Assembly (NCBI GenBank): GCA_031547595.1
Contig: JAVBRU010000035.1
Span: forward strand, 1-31,777
Source of the DNA: JAVBRU01 sp031547595
Lineage (GTDB): Bacteria; Bacillota; Clostridia; Christensenellales; Aristaeellaceae
Direction: 5' to 3'
DNA length: 31,777 bases
The notes beneath the pieces were generated by a model. It saw only the letters and a program-made list of their open reading frames with translations. It was not told the origin of the DNA and searched no databases. The position numbers and the translations under genes are program-made. Position 1 is the first letter of the stretch, and every line of letters starts with the position of its first letter. Below are positions 25,276-31,777 of this stretch, one piece after another.

Positions 25276-26147
25276 TGATACACCCCTCCTGCCGGACACA
25301 GCAAATGATAGAGGCTTTTTTCATACGATACTTGCAGCACAGGTGCCAGCAGTTCGCCCGTCTTAGCGTCCATGCGCACAGACACGGCATACGGTGTGTT
25401 TTCAATGCCGCCAAAGCCAGTTTGGGCATCCTTCATCATAGCATTGAAGGCTTTTTCCCCCGCGCCGCTCATTTCTGCCGCCGTCCGCTTGCGGGGCATG
25501 TACAGGAGCAGGTAAAACGCCTCATCGCCATCTGCCAGATACAGCGTACCTTTGAGGGCATAGAGCTCCAGTTGCGCGGCATTCCAGCCCGCCGCTTGCA
25601 AAAGCTCCTGCGCCTGCTGCGCTGCTTCCAAGGGGGAGAGCTCGCCCGCACCAGGCTGGCTGATGCGCGGAATCAGCCACACCGCCGCCTGGCTGGCGAT
25701 GGGGTCAAAGCTGTCTGTGGCACGCTGTTGGCTGAGGGTGGTCAGCTCGTCCAGGCGCGGCTCCCAAGCCTCCCGAAAGGCAGTCAACTGCTCTGGGCTC
25801 ATGATGCCGGCCTCCAGGTGCAGGGCAATTTCAGTGCTCAGGGGGTACTCATCCGGCGGGTTGATGGAGATCAGCGTGCCGGAGCCGCCGATAGCGCCGG
25901 TGATAACACCGCTGCTACCATAGGGATGGTCGTTGATGATCACGGTGAAGCTCCACGATGAACCAAATTTCTCCAGCATGGACAGGGTGAGCTCCTCCTT
26001 GGTATAGCCAAAGGTGCTTTCCACGTGCTGATACATTATGGCTTTGATTTGCTCTTTGGTAAGGGTTTCGGCGCTGGCCCGTGCCGCGATCAGCAGACAA
26101 AGCACTGTGCAAAACACCGACAGCCATCGAAAAGTGCCGTTTTTCAT
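25272..26147 (-). CDS. secreted PepSY-like protein, paralog 3
   Basis: A 291-residue exported protein; signal peptide about 1-24 (ends ARASAE). The family blocks are LTKEQIKAIMYQHV, SSWSFTVIIND, FREAWEPRLDEL, LLQAAGWNAAQLELY and YAVSVRMDAKTGELL. It is the most divergent paralog: the internal DIRLPE block reads RISQPGAGE. The ATG at 26147 follows AAAGGAAA; longer in-frame starts lack a ribosome-binding site. It is separated from the large secreted gene by the two-hairpin element, so readthrough from that gene is possible. Confidence 0.72.
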   Translation of the reverse strand: MKNGTFRWLSVFCTVLCLLIAARASAETLTKEQIKAIMYQHVESTFGYTKEELTLSMLEKFGSSWSFTVIINDHPYGSSGVITGAIGGSGTLISINPPDEYPLSTEIALHLEAGIMSPEQLTAFREAWEPRLDELTTLSQQRATDSFDPIASQAAVWLIPRISQPGAGELSPLEAAQQAQELLQAAGWNAAQLELYALKGTLYLADGDEAFYLLLYMPRKRTAAEMSGAGEKAFNAMMKDAQTGFGGIENTPYAVSVRMDAKTGELLAPVLQVSYEKSLYHLLCPAGGVYQ

Positions 26148-26199
26148 CTTTTTCCTTTCCATCTGCACGATCGGTGCATGCAATGTCTTGTTAGTCATA

Positions 26200-26271
26200 A
26201 GTGGGGGTGCAGGGAGCACTGCTCCCTGCCGAGGGGTCTGGGGGCGAGAAGCCCCCAGCGTTCCTCCCCGT
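26200..26271. repeat. two-hairpin dispersed element, copy B
   Basis: This has the same architecture as copy A. It starts AGTGGGGG and ends CCCCGT. Hairpin 1 is GCAGGGAGCA/TGCTCCCTGC (26209-26218, 26220-26229, one-base centre). Hairpin 2 is CTGGGGGC/GCCCCCAG (26238-26245, 26251-26258, loop GAGAA). The stems differ in sequence from copy A but pairing is kept. It ends next to the stop codon of the large secreted gene. Confidence 0.75.
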
Positions 26272-26272
26272 C

Positions 26273-28360
26273 CTACCGCTCCGCCAGCAACATTTGCACC
26301 CGCGACTGCAGATCATTCAAAAACTGCTGCAAATTGAACTGCGGATTGGTGGCGTAAGCGGTGAAAAGCTCCGGATATTCGGCCTGCAGCGTCAGGATGG
26401 GGTTAAAGGGGTTGAAGTACACGCCATCCGCGTATTGCTTGTAGAGGTCGATATCCTCCTGCGAGAACATCCAGCGGTCATATAGCTTGGTTTGTTCCAG
26501 CTCGTATCGCCTGTTATCCACGCTTTCCTGCAGCGCCTGTTTTTCATTGGCCGGGGCAGCGGCAAGCTGCGTTTCCAGCTGTTCGATCTCCAGCTCCATA
26601 GCTGCCACGCGCTCGTTAAAATCGCTGTGCTCAACGGGCAGCGCCTTGGAGGTGTATAAAATCACATTGTACCAGTCGCCCATATCGCCAAGGTATAGCG
26701 CCAGGAACTCCATTGCCTCTGTCTTGCGCTTGGAATAGGGATTGACCACAAAGTAATCGAAATCATTTTCCGATACGTTAAACACATAGTCGTTGCCCGC
26801 CTCAAAGGTGAGGGGCAGGTAGGCATACCCGCTTGTGACCGGCACATCGCGTATGTTGAACAGCGCAGTCTCGCTCCAATCAAAATCGGGCACGGGCAGG
26901 GCTTGCGCCTGGATATACAGCTGCAAAACCTCCTGCAGGGCTGCACTTTGATAATCCACGGGCTTGCCGTTCTTGGTCATTTCGTCCACATAGCACTTGA
27001 TCAGCTTGCCAAAGTCCAAATAGTTTTCCAGCGGGCCCACGTAATAGCCGGGATGCTCGTCTGCTCCCTCTTCCATCCACGCGATATAGAACTGCAAAAA
27101 TTCTGCATAGGTGGTGGGGCAGGTAAGGTTCAGATCCTGAAATGCCTCCGGCTGATAGGCCAATATGGGAAGGAAAAGCTTCTTGGGCACCGCCACGATG
27201 ACATCGTTTTCCGTTAAAGACTCCCGAATGGGCGCATACATATCCGCTACGGAGGCCTGGATGGACGCATTCTGGCTCAAATCCACCCCATAGCCCTTGC
27301 TCTTGATAGAGGACAGCAGGTTTTGATCAGAGAGCAGAAATATATCGATGGCGTCGGATTTGGTGAGCATGTGCTGGATGAACAATTCCTCATTGCTTTC
27401 CATGCTGTGTTGAATAAAGTTGATATCGGTATCGCCATGCGTTTTGAGAAACGCGAGATAGTCCTCGCCGCGCCCCAGCGGCTCCAGCAGGTTCAGCTGC
27501 TTTTGAGCGGCGTTCAGTGCGGGATCGAGCGCACGGATGCTGAACACATGCGTGTCCACATTGACGATCACATAATTGGCATCCAGCATCACCATGCCGC
27601 ACACATCGCCGCGGGCAAAGGACGCTACGGCCTGCGCCTTCTGGCCGGGCTTCCATATATACAGCTGCGAAACGTCTGCCAGACAAATGCTCTGCCCGTC
27701 TGCCGCCGCCGTGATGCCGCGAAGATTCACGCCCACCTCCGGCGTTTCCAGCACGGTGCGTGCGCCGGTGCTGGCATCGATGGTCAACAGGCTGCTTCTC
27801 CAGCCAAGGTCCGTGCGTTTTCTTTCAAGCGCGGCATACAGGCCGTCCTGATAGGCCGCAATTTGCGTGATGTCCTTGGCGTCTAGCTTTGTTTCCGCGC
27901 CGGTGGCAAGGTCGATTTGCAGCAGCTTGTTATCGGCCAGGCAAACCAGCTGCGTGTCTGTGATGAACATATCGCTATAGTAGCTATCCAGCAGGCTTTC
28001 TGCCGTCAGCACGGGCTGCTTGGTTCCGGTTTGCAAGTCCAGCCGGTACAGCACCATGGTGTATACGTTCAGGCCATACAACGTTTTGCCGTCCGACAGC
28101 AGCTGGTGAATGCTGTCTGCCATGGTTTCTTCATCCCACGATGTTTTGAAGGCGGGTTGGGTCAGCAAAAGCTCGTCCCCCACCAGGGTGTACAAGCCTT
28201 CATAGCCCAAGAGGTACAGCGTGCCATCCACCAGGACCATGCTATCGGCATAGTCGTCTTCCAATAGCAAAGTGCGGTTTTTGTAGGCGCTTTCCGCCTG
28301 CGCGAGGCAGCAAACCATCAGCAGCGCCAAAATGAGCGGCAAAAATACATGTTTCTTCAT
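26273..28360 (-). CDS. secreted propeller-like plus solute-binding-like fusion protein
   Basis: A 695-residue exported protein; signal peptide about 1-24 (ALLMVCCLAQA). Residues about 28-310 form repeating beta segments (DGTLYLLGYEGLYTL, SDGKTLYGLNVYTMVLYRLD, DNKLLQIDLATGAETKL, VSQLYIWKPGQ), like a beta-propeller. Residues about 320-690 resemble an extracellular solute-binding protein: EDYLAFLKTHGDTDINF, DAIDIFLLSDQNLL, TTYAEFLQFYIAWMEEG and YFVVNPYSKRKTEAMEFLALYL. A short coiled coil lies at about 583-625. No ABC permease is nearby, so sensing rather than uptake is plausible. The start is ATG 28360 with AAAGGAAG. It sits behind regulatory copy 1. Confidence 0.75.
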   Translation of the reverse strand: MKKHVFLPLILALLMVCCLAQAESAYKNRTLLLEDDYADSMVLVDGTLYLLGYEGLYTLVGDELLLTQPAFKTSWDEETMADSIHQLLSDGKTLYGLNVYTMVLYRLDLQTGTKQPVLTAESLLDSYYSDMFITDTQLVCLADNKLLQIDLATGAETKLDAKDITQIAAYQDGLYAALERKRTDLGWRSSLLTIDASTGARTVLETPEVGVNLRGITAAADGQSICLADVSQLYIWKPGQKAQAVASFARGDVCGMVMLDANYVIVNVDTHVFSIRALDPALNAAQKQLNLLEPLGRGEDYLAFLKTHGDTDINFIQHSMESNEELFIQHMLTKSDAIDIFLLSDQNLLSSIKSKGYGVDLSQNASIQASVADMYAPIRESLTENDVIVAVPKKLFLPILAYQPEAFQDLNLTCPTTYAEFLQFYIAWMEEGADEHPGYYVGPLENYLDFGKLIKCYVDEMTKNGKPVDYQSAALQEVLQLYIQAQALPVPDFDWSETALFNIRDVPVTSGYAYLPLTFEAGNDYVFNVSENDFDYFVVNPYSKRKTEAMEFLALYLGDMGDWYNVILYTSKALPVEHSDFNERVAAMELEIEQLETQLAAAPANEKQALQESVDNRRYELEQTKLYDRWMFSQEDIDLYKQYADGVYFNPFNPILTLQAEYPELFTAYATNPQFNLQQFLNDLQSRVQMLLAER

Positions 28361-28465
28361 ACGTCGATCTTCCTTTCGCAAATAAAAATCGTTAGACGTC
28401 ATGTCTTATACTACAACGTGTCTAACGACTTGTCAATGGTTTTTGACGTTTACAATTGTAAATAG
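28358..28465 (-). promoter_or_regulatory. duplicated regulatory region, copy 1
   Basis: On the minus strand, -35 TTGACA (28431-28436) and -10 TAGTAT (28408-28413) are 17 bp apart. Inverted arms CGTTAGAC/GTCTAACG (28390-28397, 28420-28427) sit on either side of the -10. A second palindrome, TTTACAATTGTAAA (28449-28462), lies upstream of -35. Copy 2 at 29157-29263 matches at all but about six bases. Confidence 0.75.
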
Positions 28466-28481
28466 TGTTAATTCCGATTTC

Positions 28482-29159
28482 TTACCGTATCAGATCAAAC
28501 ACATTTAGTTCTACAGGTGGATATTGAACCCAGGGTGTCTCAGCGACTTCTCCTGTTTTGGCATCAATCCGAATGCTTACATAGTACGGCGTAGAAGCAT
28601 TATCGCCGCCAAATAAAGCGTAAAGGGGTGTGCAATAGTCCTTTTCAAAGTACTCATAGGTGTAATCGTAATATTCTTTTGAAAAGCAAGATTTTTGTGT
28701 AAAAGCAAATTGATAGATATCCCGATCTAATTCTTCTGAATGATAGTAGATTTGCAGGTATTCAACAAACATATCAAGCTGCTCTTCAGACCAGCCCTCA
28801 AGTAAAAGAATGCTATCTCTTGCGATTTGCAATGCTTCATCAGCCGTGATATCCTCCGATGTTGGCATAAGCGTCTTTTCCAAAGTATTCACATGGCTCA
28901 TGATAGGCGTATATTGGGGCAGTTTTCCTTTTGCCTTTAACGCATTCACAATCACATTTATTTCGTCCATATAGGGAAGCCATTCCATTTTTAGCTGATA
29001 CAGTGTTTCAATTGAATAGGTTTCGAGCGAAAAAGCCTTCCTTAATCGTTCTTCAATAGCGTCCTGCTTATCATTTTCGGTCAGTGCACAGCTCACCTGT
29101 GCAAAGAGGCAAGCCATCAGCAGCGCCAAAATGAGCAATACAAATACACATTTCTTCAT
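28482..29159 (-). CDS. secreted protein, paralog 4 (short, AT-rich)
   Basis: A 225-residue exported protein. Its signal region (MKKCVFVLLILALLMACLFA) is nearly the same, also at DNA level, as that of the large secreted gene, and LMAC could be a lipobox. The mature part lacks the N-terminal PepSY-like block of paralogs 1-3 but keeps the rest: KMEWLPYMDEI, ILLLEGWSEEQLDMF, IYQFAFTQKS and YYVSIRIDAKTGEV. The coding sequence is clearly richer in A+T than its neighbours (18 of 60 bases are G or C at 28681-28740). Start ATG 29159 follows AAAGGAAG. It sits behind regulatory copy 2. Confidence 0.75.
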   Translation of the reverse strand: MKKCVFVLLILALLMACLFAQVSCALTENDKQDAIEERLRKAFSLETYSIETLYQLKMEWLPYMDEINVIVNALKAKGKLPQYTPIMSHVNTLEKTLMPTSEDITADEALQIARDSILLLEGWSEEQLDMFVEYLQIYYHSEELDRDIYQFAFTQKSCFSKEYYDYTYEYFEKDYCTPLYALFGGDNASTPYYVSIRIDAKTGEVAETPWVQYPPVELNVFDLIR

Positions 29160-29263
29160 ACGTCGATCTTCCTTTCGCAAACAAAAATCGTTAGACACCT
29201 TGTCTTATACTACAACGTGTCTAACGATTTGTCAATGCTTTTTGACGTTTACAATTGTAAATA
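29157..29263 (-). promoter_or_regulatory. duplicated regulatory region, copy 2
   Basis: On the minus strand, -35 TTGACA (29230-29235) and -10 TAGTAT (29207-29212) are 17 bp apart. The inverted arms are 10-bp perfect here, CGTTAGACAC/GTGTCTAACG (29189-29198, 29217-29226), 18 nt apart and spanning the -10. The palindrome TTTACAATTGTAAA is at 29248-29261; its TACAnnTGTA core resembles BlaI/MecI/CopY operators. Confidence 0.75.
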
Positions 29264-29270
29264 ATACCGC

Positions 29271-29413
29271 TTATTGCTTTGGCAGCAACTCCGTAACCTT
29301 CACGCCCAATGCGTCTGCGAGGATGACCAGTGCTTGCCTTTTTCTTTGCGAATGCGGGTGACGTTTGCGCCCACCATGTTGGTATCTCCCAGAAGAAGCC
29401 TTCTCGGTTTCAT
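29271..29413 (-). pseudogene. XRE-type helix-turn-helix regulator remnant
   Basis: The frame from ATG 29413 starts MKPRRLLLGDTNMVGANVTRIRKEKGK, like the first helix of an XRE DNA-binding domain, then shifts and stops. Another frame finishes the domain: ALVILADALGVKVTELLPKQ and a stop at 29271. The middle of the helix-turn-helix (about 35-40 residues) is missing. It is a deletion plus frameshift relic directly upstream of regulatory copy 2. Confidence 0.65.
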
Positions 29414-29447
29414 AAACATCACCAACGTTTATTTCGTTATATGAATA

Positions 29448-29690
29448 CTACGCTTGTTTATTCATTTTTTCATTGCCGCGCTTGAAGTTCCCCGTCACTT
29501 TTGCCATGATAAGCTGTGCGTCTTTTCCCTGCGCATGCGCTATATTTGCAAGAAAACCCTCGGCCTTGCTGCCGCTCAGCACGGTCACTTGCCTTCCGCA
29601 CCAGGCTATGAAAATTCGCTTGTCCTTGGTGACCCTATAGGTGAATACCTCGTCCTCCAGTTTGCCCCGCTGATCCACCAAATTGCCCAT
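29448..29690 (-). CDS. small conserved hypothetical protein
   Basis: An 80-residue soluble protein: DEVFTYRVTKDKRIFIAWCG, RQVTVLSGSKAEGFLANIA and AQLIMAKVTGNFKRGNEK. Its compact alpha/beta pattern and basic C-terminus look like a conserved Firmicutes family, but I cannot name it. GGAGAAGG lies just before the ATG. It is the last gene of a five-gene minus-strand operon, 27 nt after the acetyltransferase. Confidence 0.7.
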   Translation of the reverse strand: MGNLVDQRGKLEDEVFTYRVTKDKRIFIAWCGRQVTVLSGSKAEGFLANIAHAQGKDAQLIMAKVTGNFKRGNEKMNKQA

Positions 29691-29717
29691 GCTTGCCTTC
29701 TCCCCAATGCTCCTGTT

Positions 29718-30227
29718 TTATATGACCTCGATCCAGTACCGCTTCGATACATCCCCATCGGGCAACAGCATTTCGCCCTCTAATACGCCGCCGCAGCTGA
29801 GAATGGTTTTTTCGGATGCGGCGTTGCCTGCATAGCAAGTCAAAAGCACCTTGTTCAGGCCGATTTTTTTGCAGTATGCCAAGGCCAAGCGCAGCATGGC
29901 GGCGGCATAGCCCTTCCGCCGCTCGCTTGGCCGCACGCCATATCCAATATGCCCGTATGTTTGCACATAGCCCGCATACGGAAACCGTATATTGATGGTG
30001 CCAATCAGCTTTTGATCGGATGGCCGGATGGCAAAAAAGATAATCGAGGTGACATCGGTTGTCATATCTTTTGCGATTTTGACCAGCCATTCGTCGTAGC
30101 TCTTGGCGCTGTCCAGGCCGCTATCGCCATGCAGGGTGCTTTCGCCTGCCGATACGTGCTCTTGATAGTATCCCGCAGCGGCGGCTTCGTGTAGTTTGGT
30201 GGGAAATAGCAGCGTTATATCGTTCAT
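29718..30227 (-). CDS. GNAT family N-acetyltransferase
   Basis: A 169-residue acetyltransferase of the RimJ/RimL-like type. The acetyl-CoA binding motif is GYGVRPSERRKGYAAAM (about 95-111), preceded by KLIGTINIRF and followed by GLNKVLLTCYAGNAASEK, and the typical SCGGVLEGEM strand. The acceptor is unknown. The start ATG overlaps the stop of the putative immunity gene as ATGA, so the two are coupled. Confidence 0.88.
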   Translation of the reverse strand: MNDITLLFPTKLHEAAAAGYYQEHVSAGESTLHGDSGLDSAKSYDEWLVKIAKDMTTDVTSIIFFAIRPSDQKLIGTINIRFPYAGYVQTYGHIGYGVRPSERRKGYAAAMLRLALAYCKKIGLNKVLLTCYAGNAASEKTILSCGGVLEGEMLLPDGDVSKRYWIEVI

Positions 30228-30763
30228 TCCTTGTTGTTGCCTCTCTTTTCGCCAAATACGCACCAGCAAATATCATTGCGCAGCCGCTGGTCGTCCATCA
30301 CAAGCGCCCGGATTTCGGCCGGAAGAATGCGGAGTTGCCATTGATATTCCTGCATTCTGGCGGCTTCCTGGTCTGTTGCGGCCGCCATCACTGCACGGAT
30401 GGCATACGCCGCGGCGCCCAGCTCGTGCGCGGCCACATGCGCCACCACCGCCGCCTGCCCTGCCGATAATGCCGCCAGCCGCGCCGCTTCGGATGCTTCC
30501 TTTATTTCTCTTGCCGCGTCCTGAGCTGCCCCGGCGGCATCCCGCGCCCGCATCATGGCCATTTCGCCATTCACCCAGGCACGGGCGGCTTCAATGGCTT
30601 GGCGCGGGCGGCAATCCTCCGGGCACACATCCTCAAAACAGTGCAGCACATGCCGCGCACATGCTGCCGCCCAGAGGGCCAGCAGATGATGATGCTCGTC
30701 TGATAGCGTGCCGCCGCGGCGGAGGGTAATCAACCTCGGGTCACGAATTTTTGGCAATATCAT
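30224..30763 (-). CDS. putative immunity protein-like helical protein
   Basis: A 179-residue, Ala-rich all-helical protein. The N-terminus DEHHHLLALWAAACARHVL, the pattern CRPRQAIEAARAWVNGEMAM and the repeated A-rich helices with AHVAAHELGAAAYAIRAV match the family annotated elsewhere as putative immunity protein (Imm5-like). No toxin gene is visible next to it, so a role against a secreted toxin is a family-based inference. It starts 6 nt after the VOC gene stop and overlaps the acetyltransferase start. Confidence 0.7.
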   Translation of the reverse strand: MILPKIRDPRLITLRRGGTLSDEHHHLLALWAAACARHVLHCFEDVCPEDCRPRQAIEAARAWVNGEMAMMRARDAAGAAQDAAREIKEASEAARLAALSAGQAAVVAHVAAHELGAAAYAIRAVMAAATDQEAARMQEYQWQLRILPAEIRALVMDDQRLRNDICWCVFGEKRGNNKE

Positions 30764-30769
30764 AAATCA

Positions 30770-31150
30770 TCAATCCGCCGCCATAAAGCCCCACATCACG
30801 CCAAAGCGGTCCATGAAGTTGCCCAGCAAGGGGCTGTAGGGCGCCTGGTGAAAGGGAGGTTCTTTTTCTTCCTCTGTTTTGAGCACCTCATAGCAGGCCA
30901 TCATTTCCTCCGGCGTGGGGAATATGACGATCAGATGCACCGCGCCGCAGCCCGGTTTCATCTCCAGATTGCCAAACGCGTCGTTCATATATACTTCAGT
31001 GCCATGGATGTTCATGGCGGCGTTTGCAATGCTATATCCATCGCGCGCATAATCGATGGATGCTTCTTTTACCTTTGTGCGAAACGCTTTTTCGTATAGT
31101 GCTATTGCTTCTTTGCATCTGCCGCCAAAGTGCAGCTGGGGGATCAACAA
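30770..31150 (-). CDS. VOC family protein (PhnB/glyoxalase-like)
   Basis: A 126-residue single-domain vicinal-oxygen-chelate protein. The start PQLHFGGRCKEAIALYEKAF is typical of PhnB-like members, followed by HGTEVYMNDAF, AVHLIVIFPTPEEMMACYEVL and the C-terminal LGNFMDRFGVMWGF. Family members include glyoxalases, dioxygenases and antibiotic-binding proteins; the substrate is unknown. TTG start with GGGAGG 8-9 nt upstream. Confidence 0.85.
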   Translation of the reverse strand: MLIPQLHFGGRCKEAIALYEKAFRTKVKEASIDYARDGYSIANAAMNIHGTEVYMNDAFGNLEMKPGCGAVHLIVIFPTPEEMMACYEVLKTEEEKEPPFHQAPYSPLLGNFMDRFGVMWGFMAAD

Positions 31151-31165
31151 CTTATTTTCCTCCCT

Positions 31166-31777
31166 TCATGTACAGGCTGAGAACAGATAGCCGGTGCTGC
31201 ACTTGTCGCAGCCGTCAAAAAACACTTCCGCAGTCCAATACTTATCCGGATACGGGATACCCCCGCCCTCGCCCAGGATGATGTTGCGCGTCACGTCATA
31301 CATCGCATCGCTGTCAAATCCCTCGCGGGCATGCATGGCCTGCATATCGCCGGAGAAGGTGGCAAAAGCAAAGCGCGACATATACGGCAGCCCTGCCCCC
31401 GGCACATCTTCCGGCACAAAATCCAGGGCAAGGAAGCCATCCGGCGCCGGCGCATCCTTTTGCATGAAACGGCCCCACACGCCGTGCCATTGCCCCACGT
31501 CCACGCCGAGGCCATAGTGGTGCATCAGTAGCAGATCATGGTCAAACCCGCTGGCATAGGCCTGCATGGTGTCGAGTATGCGCATCTTTTCCATACGGCG
31601 CGTGGTATCGCTGTATTCTTCTCCTTCAAAGCCGATAAAGCGCATGGCGGGCATTGTACGGTACTCAAAGCTGTCCACCTGAAACCCGTTTGTTGGCGCT
31701 TTCACCATATCCGGCATAAACAGAGCCCACTGCACCCCGGACTCGCAATCCTTCAACACATTGATATACACAAAGAG
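31166..31777 (-). CDS. partial protein, effector-binding-domain-like (window edge)
   Basis: The frame is open to the right edge, so the N-terminus is missing. The visible 200-odd residues contain FEYRTMPAMRFIGFEGEEY, MHHYGLGVDVGQWHGVWGRF, FLALDFVPEDVPG, RFAFATFSGD and YPDKYWTAEVFFDGC. This suggests a GyrI-like effector-binding domain, often the C-terminal part of an AraC-type regulator; the DNA-binding part would lie beyond the window. The stop is 15 nt before the VOC start, so it heads the operon. Confidence 0.5.
   Translation of the reverse strand, partial: LFVYINVLKDCESGVQWALFMPDMVKAPTNGFQVDSFEYRTMPAMRFIGFEGEEYSDTTRRMEKMRILDTMQAYASGFDHDLLLMHHYGLGVDVGQWHGVWGRFMQKDAPAPDGFLALDFVPEDVPGAGLPYMSRFAFATFSGDMQAMHAREGFDSDAMYDVTRNIILGEGGGIPYPDKYWTAEVFFDGCDKCSTGYLFSACT

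Overview
The window looks like chromosomal DNA of a moderately GC-rich member of Clostridia (Bacillota). The evidence is Gram-positive style ribosome-binding sites (GGAGG/AAGGAG), sigma-A promoters, a CwlD-type amidase, and the block rpmE - DUF1385 - prmC - prfA - ZIP transporter - sua5 - low-molecular-weight phosphatase, an order typical of Clostridia. I saw no rRNA, tRNA, CRISPR array, complete insertion sequence or phage gene. Genus cannot be assigned from this sequence.

Layout. 1-1850: a SAM methyltransferase behind a repeat-rich leader, then a convergent cwlD-like amidase. 1851-2348: a gene-free stretch with eight DnaA-box-like 9-mers (seven of them within 160 bp), an upstream inverted repeat and AT-rich DNA. 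It may be an origin or a DnaA-titration site, though dnaA and dnaN are not next to it. 2349-5124: an HdeD-like membrane protein divergent from a TetR regulator - bioY - PfkB sugar kinase operon, with a 16-bp palindrome between them. 5254-8567: a GyrB/ParE subunit, a FucU/RbsD mutarotase and a secreted protein. 8635-11015: a 47-residue protein and a coiled-coil 5'-nucleotidase. 11159-12136: a gene start fused in frame to an IS630-type transposase tail, followed by a gene-poor stretch with a 26-bp perfect hairpin. 12137-16330 (minus): DUF2461 - phosphohexomutase - transketolase operon. 16529-17994 (plus): an ECF sigma factor coupled to a membrane-anchored partner. 17991-23401 (minus): the translation-linked housekeeping block.

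23526-29413 (minus) is the most distinctive accessory region. It holds four paralogous secreted PepSY-like proteins and a large secreted protein that appears to join a propeller-like sensor region to a solute-binding-like domain. Two of these genes lie behind near-identical copies of one regulatory region, with a sigma-A promoter, an inverted repeat spanning the -10 element and a second palindrome upstream. The truncated gene at 11159 begins like the large protein, so the family was once larger. 29448-31777 (minus): a tightly packed accessory operon (partial regulator-like protein, VOC protein, putative immunity protein, GNAT acetyltransferase, small conserved protein).

A two-hairpin element occurs twice (12061-12129 and 26200-26271), each time just past the stop codon of a minus-strand gene. 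The two copies differ in sequence but keep the same fold.
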